A stretch of DNA of 64,000 nucleotides from Tenrec ecaudatus (lineage: Eukaryota > Chordata > Mammalia > Afrosoricida > Tenrecidae): the NCBI RefSeq assembly GCF_050624435.1, contig NW_027459442.1:248001-312000 (forward strand), read 5' to 3'. The position numbers and the translations under genes were made by a program. Under the pieces are notes generated by a model that worked only from the letters and a program-made list of their open reading frames with translations, was not told the origin of the DNA and did no database searches. Positions 11,101 to 21,029 of this stretch are shown here, piece after piece (the stretch's first letter is position 1; each line of letters begins with the position of its first letter).

Positions 11101-11332
11101 GCTGAGGAAGGGCACCCCTAGGCTTAGGCTAAGGCTAGGGCTCCCCTAGCCTAAGGCTAGGGCACCCCTAGACTTTGGTGAGGGCACCCCTAGGCTTAGA
11201 CTAGGGCAACCCTAGGCTTAGGTTAGGGCACCGCTAGCCTTAGGCCAAGGCACCCCTAGGCTTAGGCTAGGGCACCCCTAGGCTTAGGTAGGGAACCCCT
11301 ATGCTTAGGCTAGGGCACCCTAGGCTTAGGCT
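8127..11332 (+). repeat. B-HOR copy 2 (3,206 bp)
   Basis: Second copy of the 3.2 kb HOR, in register with copy 1 at an offset of 3,206 bp throughout. Examples of differences are CCATTGCACC for CCATGGCACC (8,457), GTAGATC for GTAGGTC (~9,525) and GGCTCTTGCACC for GGCTAGTGCACC (~9,362). After GGTAGGGAACCCCTATGC (11,287) it runs into a bridge rather than directly into the third copy. Confidence 0.88.
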
Positions 11333-11909
11333 AGGGCACCCCTAGGCTTAGGCTAGGGCACCCCTCGGCTTAGGCTAGGGCAACCCTAGGCTTAGGCTAA
11401 GACTAGGGCTCCTCTAGCCTAACGCTAGGGCACCCCTAGGCTTGGGCTAGGGCACCCCTAAGCTTAGGCTAGGGCACCCCTAGGCTTGGGCTGGGCACCC
11501 TAAGGCTTCGGCTAAGGCGAGGACTCCCCTAGCCTAAGGATAGGGCACCCCTAGGCTTTGGATAGGGCACCCCTAGCCTTAGACTAAGGCTAGGGCTCCC
11601 CTAGCCTTAGGCTAGGGCACCCCTAAGGTTAGGCTAGGGCACTCCTACTTTTAGGCTAGGCGTCCCTAGGCTTAGGCTAAGGCTAGGGCTCCCCTAGCCT
11701 AAGGCTAGGGCGCCCCTAGGCTTAGGCTAGGGCACCCCTAGGCTTAGGCTAGGGCACTCCTAGGTTTAGGCTAGGACACCCCTAGGCTTAGGCTAGGGCA
11801 CCCGTAGGCTTAGTCTAAAGCTAGGGCACCCCTAGGATTAGGCTAGGGCACCCCTAGGTTTAGGCTAGGGCACCCCTAGGCTTAAGCTAGGGCACACCTA
11901 GGCTTAGGC
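11333..11909 (+). repeat. 577-bp bridge with R1-like units
   Basis: This segment separates the second and third B-HOR copies and explains why their spacing is 3,783 rather than 3,206 bp. It contains CTCCTCTAGCCTAACGC and GGCTTGGGCTAGGGC, which are typical of R1 (compare ~551-600), followed by ordinary A, A' and B units. It is satellite throughout, probably brought in by an exchange with an R1 unit. Confidence 0.7.
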
Positions 11910-12924
11910 TAGGGAAGCCCTAGGCTTAGGCTAAGGCTAGGGCTCCCCTAGCCTAAGGCTTGGGCACCCCTACGCTTGGGCTAGGGCAGCCCTAGGCTTA
12001 TTCTAAGGCTAGGGCTCCCCTAGCCTAAGGCTAGGGCACCCCTAGGCTTCGGCTAGGGCACCCCTAGGCTTAGGTTAAGGCTAGGGCTCCCGTATCCTAA
12101 GGCTAGGGCACCCCTAGGCTTAGGCTAGGGCACCCCTAGGCTTAGGCTAAGGCTAGGGCTCCCCTAGCCTAACCCTAGGGCACAACTAGGCTTAGGCTAA
12201 GGCACCCCTAGGCTTAGGCTAGGGAACCCCTAACTTAGGCCATGGCACCCCTAGTCTTAGGCTAGGGCACCCCTAGGCTTAGGCTAGGGCACCCCTAGGC
12301 TTATGCTAGGCCACCCCTAGGCTTAGGCTAAGGCTAGGGCTCCATGTAGCCTAACCCTAGGGCACACCTAGGCTTAGGCTAAGGCACCCCTAGGCTTAGG
12401 CTAGGGCACCCCTAAGCTTAGGCTAGGGCACCCACAGTCTTAGGCTAGGGCACCCCTAGGCTTAGGCTAGGGCACCCCTAGGCTTAAGCTAAGGTTAGGG
12501 CTCACCTAGCCTAAGGCAAGGGCACTCCTAGGCATAGGCTAGGGCACCCCTAGGCTTAGGCTAAGGCTAGGGCACCCCTAGCCTAAGGCTAGGGCACCCC
12601 TAGGCTTAGGTTAGGGCAACCCTAGCCTTAGGCTAGGGCACCCCTAGGCTTAGGCTAGGGCACCCCTAGGCTTAGGCTAAGGCTACGGCTCCCCTAGCTT
12701 AAGGCTAGGGCACCCCTTGGCTTAGGCTAAGGCTAGTGCTCCCCTAGCCTAAGGCTAGGGCATCCCTAGTGATAGGCTAGGGCACCCCTAGGCTTAGACT
12801 AGGGCACCCCTAGGCTTAGGCTAGGGCAGCCATAGGCTTAGGCTAAGGCTAGCGCTCCCCTAGCCTAAGGCCTGGGCACCCCTAGGCTTAGGCTACGGCA
12901 CCCCTAGGCTTAAGCTAAGGCTAG
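11910..12924 (+). repeat. B-HOR copy 3 (partial)
   Basis: Starts with TAGGGAAGCC and follows copy 2 at offset 3,783 (ATTC at 12,000, GGCCATGG at 12,240). Offset falls to 3,761 by CTAGTGATAGG (12,768), meaning one 22-bp unit was lost. It leaves the family near 12,925: copies 1 and 2 continue CCCCTATCCTCAGG, this one CACCTAGCCTACGG. Confidence 0.83.
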
Positions 12925-13710
12925 GGCTCACCTAGCCTACGGCTAGGGCACCCCTAGGCATAGGCTAGGGCACCCCTAGGCTTAGGCTAAGGCTAGTGCA
13001 CCCCTAGCCTAAGCCTAGGGCACCCCTAGGCTTAGGTTAGGGCAACCCTAGCCTTAGGCTAGGGCACCCCAAGGCTTAGGCTAGGGCACCCCTAGGCTTA
13101 GGCTACGGCACCCCTAGGCTTAGGATAGGGCACACCTAGGCTTAGGCTAGGGCACCCCTATGCTTAGGCTAGGGCACCCCTAGGCTTAGGCTAAGGCTAG
13201 GGCTCACCTAGGCTAAGGCTACGGCACCCCTAGGCTTAGGCTAGGGCACCCCTAGGTTTAGGGTTGGGCAACCCTAGGCTTAGGCTAAGGCACCCCAAGG
13301 CTTAGGCTAAGGCTAGGGCTCACCTAGCCTAAGGCTAGGGCACCCCTAGGCTTAGGCTAGGGCACCCCTAGACTTAGGCTAGGGCACCCCTAGGCTTAGG
13401 CTAGGCACCCCTAGGCTTAGGCTAAGGCTAGTGCTCCCCTAGCCTAAGGCTAGGGCACCCCTAGGTTTATACTAAGGCTAGGGCTCACCTAGCCTAAGTC
13501 TAGGGCACCCCTAGGCATAGGCTACAGCACCCCTAAGCTTAGGCTAGCACACCCCTAGGCTTAGACTAAGGCTAGTGCACCCCTAGCCTAAGGCTAGGGC
13601 AACCCTAGGCTTAGTTTAGGGCACCCCTAGGCTTAGGCTAGGCCACCCCTAGGCTTAGGCTAGGGCACCCCTAGGCTTAGGCTAAGGCTACGGCTCCCCT
13701 AGCCTCTGGC
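12925..13710 (+). repeat. Mosaic satellite segment
   Basis: Ordinary A, A' and B units with B-HOR-like variants (CTCACCTAGCC, GGCATAGGCTAGGGC). Units linked by GTGCACCCCTAGCC recur. I could not assign it to one HOR copy. No gene or unique sequence. Confidence 0.6.
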
Positions 13711-14080
13711 TAGGGCACCCCTAGGCATAGGCTAGGGCACCCCTAGGCTTAGGCTAGGGCACCCCTAGACTTAGGCTAGGGCACCCCTAGGCTTAGGCTA
13801 AGGCTAGTGCTCCCCTAGACTAAGGCTAGGTCACCCCTAGGCATAGGCTAAGGCACCCCTTGGCTTAGGCTATGGTACCCCTAGGCTTAGGCTAGGGCAG
13901 CCATAGGCTTAGGCTAGGGCAACCTAGGCTTAGGCTAGTGCTAGGGCTCGCCTAGTCTAAGGCTATGGCACACATAGGCTTAGGCTAGAGCACCCGTAGG
14001 CTTAGGCAAGGGCACTTTTAGCCTTAGGCTAGGGCACCCCTAGGCTGAGCCTAGGGCACCCATAGGCTTAGGCTAAGGCT
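13711..14080 (+). repeat. Recurring 0.37-kb block, copy 1
   Basis: A ~370 bp segment marked in order by CTAGGTCACCCC, CTATGGTACCCC, GCAGCCATAGG, the 21-bp short unit GGGCAACCTAGG, TAGAGCACCCGTAGG, and CAAGGGCACTTTTAGCC. It is repeated 463 bp downstream at 14,174-14,543. The same marker order recurs at ~15,600, ~17,430, ~20,660 and ~47,370, so it behaves as a unit that has been spread or retained among different HORs. Confidence 0.8.
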
Positions 14081-14173
14081 AGGGGACCCCTAGGCTTAGT
14101 CTAAGGCACCCGTAGGCTTAGGCTAGGGCACCACTTGGCTTAGGGTAGGGCACCCCTAGGCTTAGGCTAAGAC

Positions 14174-14543
14174 TAGGGCACCCCTAGGCATAGGCTAGGG
14201 CACCCCTAGGCTTAGGCTAGGGCACCCCTAGGCTTAGGCTAGGGCACCCCTAGGCTTAGGCTAAGGCTAGTGCTCCCCTAGACTAAGGCTAGGTCACCCG
14301 TAGGCATAGGCTAAGGCACCCCTTGGCTTAGGCTATGGTACCCCTAGGCTTAGGCTAGGGCAGCCATAGGCTTAGGCTAGGGCAACCTAGGCTTAGGCTA
14401 GTGCTAGGGCTCGCGTAGTCTAAGGCTAGGGCACCCATAGGCTTAGGCTAGAGCACCCGTAGGCTTAGGCAAGGGCACTTTTAGCCTTAGGCTAGGGCAC
14501 CCCTAGGCTGAGCCTAGGGCACCCATAGGCTTAGGCTAAGGCT
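14174..14543 (+). repeat. Recurring 0.37-kb block, copy 2
   Basis: Matches 13,711-14,080 at an offset of 463 bp, including the rare GCTAGTGCTAGGGCTCG (13,934 and 14,397) and CTGAGCCTAGGGC. The 93 bp between the two copies (14,081-14,173) is R1-start-like: it has AGGGGACCCC and CACCACTTGGC. Confidence 0.82.
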
Positions 14544-15594
14544 AGGGCTCCCCTAGCCTAAGGCGCGGGCACCCCTAGACTCAGGCTAGGGCACCCGTAG
14601 GCTTAGGCTAGGGCACCCATAGGCTTAGGCTAGGGCACCCCTAGACGTAGGCTAAGGCTAGGGGTCCCCTAGCCTAAGGCTAGGGCATCGCTAGTCTTAG
14701 GCTAGGGCAACTGTAGGCTTAGGCTCAGGCACACCTACGCTTAGGCTAAGGCTAGGGGACCCCCTAGCTTAGTCTAAGGCACCCGTAGGCTTAGGCTAGG
14801 GCACCACTTGGCTTTAGGGTAGGGCACCCCTAGGCTTAGGCTAAGACTAGGGGACCCCTAGGCTTTGGCAAAGGCACCCCTAGGCTTAGGCTAGGGCACC
14901 CCTAGGCTTAGGCTGGGGCCCCCTAGGCTTAGGCTTAGGCTAGGGCACCCCTAGGCTTAGGCTGGGGCCCCATAGGCTTAGGCTTAGGCTAGGGGATCCC
15001 TAGGCTTAGGCTAAGGCTAGGGCACCCCTAGGCTTAGGCTAGAGCACCCCTAGGCTTAGGATATTTCACCCCTAGGCTTAGGCTAGGGCACCCCTCGGCT
15101 TAGGCTAGGGCACCCCTAGTCTTAGGATAGTTCACCCCCTAGGCTTAGGCTAGGGCACCCCTAGGCTTAGGATAGGGCACCCCTAGGCTTAGGCTAAGGC
15201 TAGGGCTCCACTAGACTAAGGCTAGGACACCCCTAGCCTTAGGCTGGGACACCCCTAGGCTTAGGCTAGGGCACCCCTAGGCTAGGTTAGGGCACCCCTA
15301 GGCATAGGCTAGGGCACCCCTAAGCTTAGGCTAGGACACCCCTAGGCTTAGACAAAGGCTAGTGCACCCCTAGCCTACGGCTAGGGCACCCCTAGGCTTA
15401 GGCTAGGGCACCCCTAGGCTTAGGCTAGGGCAACCCTAGGCTTAGGCTAGGGCACCCCTAGGCTTAGGCTAAGGCTAGCGTGACCACGGCTACCCTAGCC
15501 TAAGGCAGGGCAACCCTAGGCATAGGCTAGGGGCACCCCTAGGCTTAGGCTAGGGCACCCCTAGGCTTAGGCTAGGGCACCCTAGGCTTAGCTA
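14544..15594 (+). repeat. R1-like segment (end of one unit, start of the next)
   Basis: Contains R1-end variants (GGCGCGGGCACC, TAGACGTAGG, GGGCATCGCTAG), then R1-start variants (AGGGGACCCC, CACCACTTGGC, GATATTTCACCCC for GATAGTTCACCCC, CTCCACTAGACTAAGG). It is shortened and diverged relative to copies a-e. It ends with the odd insertion described at 15,478-15,490. Confidence 0.65.
15478..15490 (+). other. Short non-consensus insertion in the array
   Basis: Where the expected text is GGCTACGGCTCCCCTAGCC, the sequence has about nine extra bases, GCGTGACCA, inside an A'-B junction. GTGACCACGG was not noticed anywhere else in the window and cannot be built from the unit by simple slippage. It is the clearest foreign-looking stretch I found; a sequencing or assembly error is an alternative. 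Confidence 0.55.
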
Positions 15595-15850
15595 AGGCTA
15601 GTGCTCCCCTAACCTAAGGCTAGGTCACCCCTAGGCATTGGCTAGGGCACCCGTAGACTTAGGCTAGGGTACCCCTAGGCTTAGGCTAGGGCAGCCATAG
15701 GCTTAGGCTAGGGCAACCTAGGCTTAGGCTAAGGCTAGGGTTCGCCTAGCCTAATGCTAGGGCACCCATAAGCTTAGGCTAGAGCACCCGTAGGCTTAGG
15801 CAAGGGCACTTTTAGCCTTTGGCTAGGGCACCCTAGGCTTGGGCTAGGAC
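15595..15850 (+). repeat. Recurring 0.37-kb block, copy 3
   Basis: Shows the block's marker order: CTAGGTCACCCC, GTACCCC, GCAGCCATAGG, GGGCAACCTAGG, TAGAGCACCCGTAGG, CAAGGGCACTTTTAGCC. It is a little more diverged than copies 1 and 2 (TTCGCCTAGCC, CCTAATGC) and is followed directly by R1-end sequence. Confidence 0.75.
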
Positions 15851-16390
15851 ACCCTAGGCTTAGGCTAAGGTTAGGGCTCCCCTAGCCTAAGGCTAGGGCA
15901 CCTCTAGGCTAAGCCTAGGGCATCCCTACGCTTAGGCTAGGGCACCCCTAGGCTTAGGCTAAGGCTAGGCTCCCCTAGCCTATGGCGCGGGCACCACTAG
16001 ACTCAGGCTATGGCACCCCTAGGCTTAGGCTAGGGCAATCGTAGGCTAGAGTAAACTAGGGCTCCCCTAGCCTCAGGCTAGGGCACCCGTAGGCTCAGGC
16101 TAGGGCACCCCTAGGCTCAGGCAAGGGCACCCCTAGGCTTAGGTAGGGCACCCCTAGGCTTAGGCTAGGGCACCCCTAAGCTTAGGCTAGGGCACCCTAG
16201 AAGTAGGCTAAGGCTAGGGGCTCCCTAGCCTAAGGCTAGGGCATAGCTAGGCTTATGCTAGGGCTACCGTAGGCTTAGGCTCGGGCACCCCAAGGCTTAG
16301 GCTGTGGCTAAGGAACCCCTAGGCTTAGGATAAGGCAACCCTAGGCTTAGGCTAGGGCACCCCTAGGCTTAGGCTAGGGCACCACTAGGC
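15851..16390 (+). repeat. R1-end-like segment
   Basis: Carries R1-end landmarks in order: CTAAGCCTAGGGCATCC, GGCGCGGGCACC, GGGCAATCGTAGGCTAGAG, the CTCAGG-unit cluster, AGAAGTAGG for AGACGTAGG, GGGCATAGC and GGCTCGGGCACC. It is diverged from copies a, b, d and has several unit-length deletions. Confidence 0.65.
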
Positions 16391-17400
16391 TTAGGCTAGG
16401 GCATCCCTAGGCTTAGGCTAAGGCTAGGGCTCCCCTACCCTACCCTAGGGCACACCTAGGCTTAGGCTAAGGCACCCCTAGGCTTAGGCTAGGGCACCCC
16501 TAAGCTTAGGCTAGGGCACCCCTAGTCTTAGGCTAGGGCACCCCTAGGCTTATGCTAGTGCACCCCTAGGCTTAGGCTAAGGCTAGGGCTCCCTAGCCTA
16601 ACCCTAGGGCACACCCAGGCTTAGGCTAAGGCACCCCTAGGCTTAGGCTAGGGCACCCCTAGCTTAGGCTAGGGCAGCCCTAGGCTTAGGCTAAGGCTAG
16701 GGCTCACCTAGCCTAAGGCTAGGGCACCCTAAAGCATAGGCTAGGGCACCCTAGGCTTAGGCTAAGGCTAGTGCACCCCTAGCCTAAGGCTAGGGCACCC
16801 CTAGGCTTAGGTTAGGGCAACCCTAGGCTTAGGCTAAGGCTACGGCTCCCCTAGCCTAAGGCTAGGGCACCCCTAGGCATAGGCTAGGGCCACCCTTTGT
16901 CTTAGGCTAAGGCTAGTGCTCCCCTAGCCTAAGGCTAGGGCATCCCTAGTGATAGGCTAGGGCACCCCTAGTCTTAGACTAGGGCTCCCCTAGGCTTAGG
17001 CTAGGGCAGCCCTAGGCTTAGGCTAAGGCTAGGGCTCACCTAGCCAAAGGCTAGTGCTCCCCTAGCCTAAGACTAGGGCACCCTAGGGTTAGGCTAAGGC
17101 TAGGGCTCACCTAGCCTAAGTCTAGGGCACCCCTAGGCATAGGCTACGGCACCCCTAAACTTAGGCTAGGACACCCCTAGGCTTAGACTAAGGCTAGTGC
17201 ACCCCTAGCCTAGGGCTAGGGCACCCCTAGGCTTAGGCTAGGGCACCCCTAGGGTAGGCTAGGCACCCCTAGGCTTAGGCTAGGGCACCCCTAGGCTTAG
17301 GCTAAGGCTACGGCTCACCTAGCCTAAGGCTAGGGCACCCGTAGGCATAGGCTAGGGCACCCCTAGGCTTAGGCTAGGTCCACCCCTAGGCTTAGGCTAG
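16391..17400 (+). repeat. B-HOR-like segment (diverged)
   Basis: Contains CCTACCCTAGGGCACACC, CCCTAACCTTAGG-type units and CTAGTGATAGG at 16,948 (4,180 bp after the one in B-HOR copy 3). These are B-HOR first-third landmarks, but spacing and bases have drifted, so it is an older relative of copies 1-3. Confidence 0.65.
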
Positions 17401-17670
17401 GGCACCCCTAGGCTTAGGCTAAGGCTAGTGCTCCGTAGCCTAAGGCTAGGTCACCCCTAGGCATAGGCTAGGGCACCCCTTGGCTTAGGCTATGGTACCC
17501 CTAGGCTTAGGCTAGGGCAGCCATAGGCTTAGGCTAGGGCAACCTAGGCTTAGGCTAGGGCTAGGACTCGCCTAGCCTAAGGCTAGGGCACCCGTAGGCT
17601 TAGGCTAGAGCACCCGTCGGCTTAGGCAAGGGCACTTTTAGCCTTAGGCTAGGCACCCCTAGGCTTAGGC
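17401..17670 (+). repeat. Recurring 0.37-kb block, copy 4
   Basis: Same marker order as at 13,711: CTAGGTCACCCC, CTATGGTACCCC, GCAGCCATAGG, GGGCAACCTAGG, TAGAGCACCCGTCGG, CAAGGGCACTTTTAGCC. The A'-type unit after GGGCAACCTAGG reads GGCTAGGGCTAGGACTCG. Confidence 0.77.
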
Positions 17671-18930
17671 TGGGACACCCCTAGGCTTAGGCTAAGGCTA
17701 GGGCTCCCCTAGCCTAAGGCTAGGGCACCCCTAGGCTCAGCCTAGGGCATCCCTAGGCTTAGCCTAGGGCACCCCTAGGCTTAGGCTAAGGCTAGGGATC
17801 CCCTAGCATAAGGCGCGGGCACCCCTAGACTCAGACTAGGGCACCCGTAGGCTTAGGCTAGGGCACCCTTAGGCTTAGGCTAGGGCACCTCTAGACGTAG
17901 GCTATGGCTAGGGGTCCCCTAGCCTAAGGCTAGGGCATCGCTAGGCTTAGGCGAGGGCAACCGTAGGCTTAGGCTAAGGCACCCCTAGGCTTAGGCTAGG
18001 GTACCCCTAGGCTTAGGCTAGGGCACCCCTAGGCTTAGGCTAAGGCTAGGGGACCCATAGGCTTATTCTAAGGCACCCGTAGGCTTAGGCTAAGGCACCA
18101 CTTGGCTTAGGCTAGGGCACCCCTAGGCTTAGGCTAAGACTAGGGGACCCATAGGCTTAGGCTATGGCACCCCTAGGCTTAGGCTAGGGCACCCCTAGGC
18201 TTAGGCTGGGGTCCCCTTGGCTTAGGCTTAGGCTAGGGGACCCCTAGGCTTAGGCTAAGGTTAGAGGACCCCTAGGTTTAGGCTAGGGCACCCCTAGGCT
18301 TAGGCTACGGCACCCCTAGGCTTAGGCTATGGCACCCCAAGGCTTCGGCTAAGGCTAGGGCTCCCCTAGCCTATGGCTAGGGCACCCCTAGGCTTAGGCT
18401 AGAGCACCCCTAGGCTTAGGCTAGGGCACCCCTAGGCTTAGGATAGTTCACCCCTAGGCTTAGGCTAGGGCACCCCTAGGCTTAGGTTAGGGCACCCCTA
18501 GGCTTAGGCTAGGGCACCCATAGGCTTAGGCTAGGACACCCCTAGGCTTAGACTAGGGCACCCCTAGGTTTAAGCTAGGGTGCCCCAAGGCTTAGGCAAG
18601 GACACCCGTAGGCTTAGGCTAGGGCATCCCAAGGCTTAGGCTAGGGCACCCCTAGGCTTAGGCTAAGGCTAGGGCTCCCCTAGCCTACGGCTATGGCACC
18701 ACTAGGCTTAGGCTAGGGCACCCCTAGGCTTATGTTAGGGCAACCCTAGGCTTAGGCTAGGGCACCCCTAGGCTTAGGCTAGGGCACCCCTAGGCTTAGG
18801 CTAAGGCTACGGCTCCCCTAGCCTAAGGCTAGGGCACCCCTAGGCATAGGCTAGGGCACCCCTAGGCTTAGGCTAGGGCACCCATAAGTTTAGGCTAGCG
18901 CACCCCTAGGCTTAGGCTAAGGCTAGGGTT
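17671..18930 (+). repeat. R1-like segment with mosaic tail
   Basis: Holds R1-end markers (CTCAGCCTAGGGCATCC, GGCGCGGGC, AGACGTAGG, GGGCATCGC) followed from ~18,040 by R1-start markers (AGGGGACCC, CACCACTTGGC, AAGACTAGGGG) and GATAGTTCACCCC at ~18,443. The last ~350 bp are ordinary units with GGCATAGG variants. A compressed copy of the ~2 kb family. Confidence 0.65.
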
Positions 18931-20655
18931 CCCCTAGCCTAAGGCGCGGGCACCCCTAGACTCAGGCTATGGCACCCCTAGGCTTAGGCTAGGGCAATCC
19001 TAGGCTAGACTAAGGCTAGGGCTCCCCTAACCTCAGGCTAAGGCACTCATAGGCTCAGGCTAGGGCAACCCTAGGTTCAGGCAAGGGCACCCCTAGGCTT
19101 AGGCTAGGGCACCCCTAGGCTTAGGCTAGGGCACCTCTAAGCTTAGGCTAGGGCACCCCTAGACGTAGGCTAAGGCTAGGTGTCCCCTAGCCTAAGGCTA
19201 GGGCATCGCTAGGCTTAGAATAGGGCAACCGTAGGCTTAGGCTCGGGCACCCCACGGCTTAGGCTATGGCTAGGGGACCCCTAGGCTTAGGCTAAGGCAC
19301 CCCTAGGCTTAGGCTAGGGAACACCTAGGTTTAGGCTAGGGCACCCCAAGGCTTAGGCTAAAGCTAGGGCTCCCCTAGGTTTAGGCTAGGGCATCCCTAG
19401 GCTCTGGCTATGGCACCCCTAGGCTTAGGCTAGGGCTAGGGGACCCCTAGGCTTATGCTAAGGCACCCCTAGGCTTAGGCTAGGGCACCCCTAGGCTTAG
19501 TCTAGGGCACCCCTAGGCTTAGGCTAAGGCTAGGGGACCCCTAGGCTTAGGCTAAGGCACCCCTAGGCTTAGGCTATGGCACCACTTGGCTTAGGCTCGG
19601 GTACCCCTAGGCTTAGGCTAAGACTAGGGGACCCCTAGGCTTAGGCTAAGGCACCCCTAGGCTTAGGCTAGGGCACCCCTAGGCTTAGGCTGGGGCACCC
19701 CTAGGCTTAGGCTTAGGCTAGGGGACCCCTAGGCTTAGGCTAAGGCTAGGGGACCCCTAGGTTTAGGCTAGGGCACCCCTAGGCTTAGGCTAGGTTACCC
19801 ATAGGCTTAGGCTAGGGCACCCCTACACTTAGGGTGGGGCACCCCTAGGCTTAGGCTAAGGCTAGGGATCCCCTAGCCTAAGGCTAGGGTACCCCTAGGC
19901 TGTGGCTAGGTCACCCCTAGCCTTAGGCTAGGAAACCCCTAGGCTTAGGCTAGGGCACCCCTAGGCTTAGGCTAAAGCTAGGGCTCCTCAAGCCTAACGC
20001 TAGGGCATCCCTTGGCTTGGGCTAGGGCACCCCTAGGCTTAGGCTAGGGCACCCCTAGGCTTAGGCTAGGGCACCCCAAGGCTTTGGCTAAGGCTAGGGC
20101 TCCCCTAGCCTAAGGCTAGGGCACCCCTAGGCTGTGGCTAGGGCACCCATAGACTTAGGCTAGGGCACCCCTAGGCTTAGGCTAGGGGACCCCTAAGCTT
20201 AGGCTAAGGCTAGGGCACCCCTAGGCTCAGGCTAGGGCACCCCTAGGCTTAGGCTAGGGCACCCCAAGGCTTTGGCTAAGGCTAGGGCTCCCCTAGCCTA
20301 AGGCTAGGGCACCCCTAGGCTTAGGCTAGAGCACCCCTAGGCTTAGGGTAGGGCACCCCTAGGCTTAGGATAGGGCACCCCTAGGCTTAGGCTAAGTCTA
20401 GGGCTCCAATAGACTAAGGCTAGGACACCCCTAGCCTTAGGCTGGGACACCCCTAGGCTTAGGCTAGGGCACCCCTAGGCTTAGGCTAGGGCACCCCTAG
20501 GCTTAGGCTTGGGCACCCCTAGCTTAGGCTAAGGCTACGGCTCCCCTAGCCTAAGGCTAGGGCACCCCGAGGCATAGGCTAGGGCACCCCTAGGCTTAGG
20601 CTAGGGCACCCCTAAGTTTAGGCTAGCGCACCCCTAGGCTTAGGCTAAGGCTAGT
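18930..20655 (+). repeat. C-type 2.1-kb repeat, copy 1 (R1 relative)
   Basis: A diverged R1 relative that begins at the AAGGCGCGGG unit (18,941), passes the R1 start GGCTAGGGCTAGGGG (19,428), CCCTACACTTAGGG (19,821) and GGGCTCCAATAG (20,401). It matches the next copy at offsets of 2,097, 2,053 and 2,075 bp at successive landmarks, so small deletions and insertions of whole units separate the two. Confidence 0.8.
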
Positions 20656-21029
20656 GCTCCCCTAGCCTAAGGCTAGGTCACCGCTAGGCATAGTCTAGGG
20701 CACCCCTAGGCTTAGGCTAGGGTACCCCTAGGCTTAGGCTAGGTCAGCCATAGGCTTAGGCTAGGGCAACCTAGGCTTAGGCTAAGGCTAGGGCTCGCCT
20801 AGCCTAAGGCAAGGGCACCCATAGGCTTAGGCTAGAGCACCCATAGGCTTAGGCAAGGGCACTTTTAGCCTTATGCTAGGGCACCCCTAGGCTTAGGCTA
20901 GGACACCCCTAGGCTTAGGCTAAGGTTAGGGCTCCCCTAGCCTAAGGCTAGGGCACCCCTAGGCTCAGCCTAGGGCATCCCTACTCTTAGGCTAGGGCAC
21001 CCCTAGGCTTAGGCTAAGGCTAGGGCTCC
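20656..21029 (+). repeat. Recurring 0.37-kb block, copy 5
   Basis: A ~369 bp block (CTAGGTCACC, GCAGCCATAGG, GGGCAACCTAGG, CAAGGGCACTTTTAGCC) lying between the two C-type copies. The unit AAGTTTAGGCTAGCGCAC is 1,728 bp apart (18,886 and 20,614), while AAGGCGCGGG is 2,097 bp apart; the 369 bp difference equals this block, which therefore is present before the second copy but not at the same place in the first. Confidence 0.78.

Noticed and set aside
13711..14543. Transposable element as cause of the recurring 0.37-kb block
   Set aside because: The block consists entirely of satellite units, has no terminal inverted repeats, target-site duplications or coding capacity, and its edges merge into flanking units.
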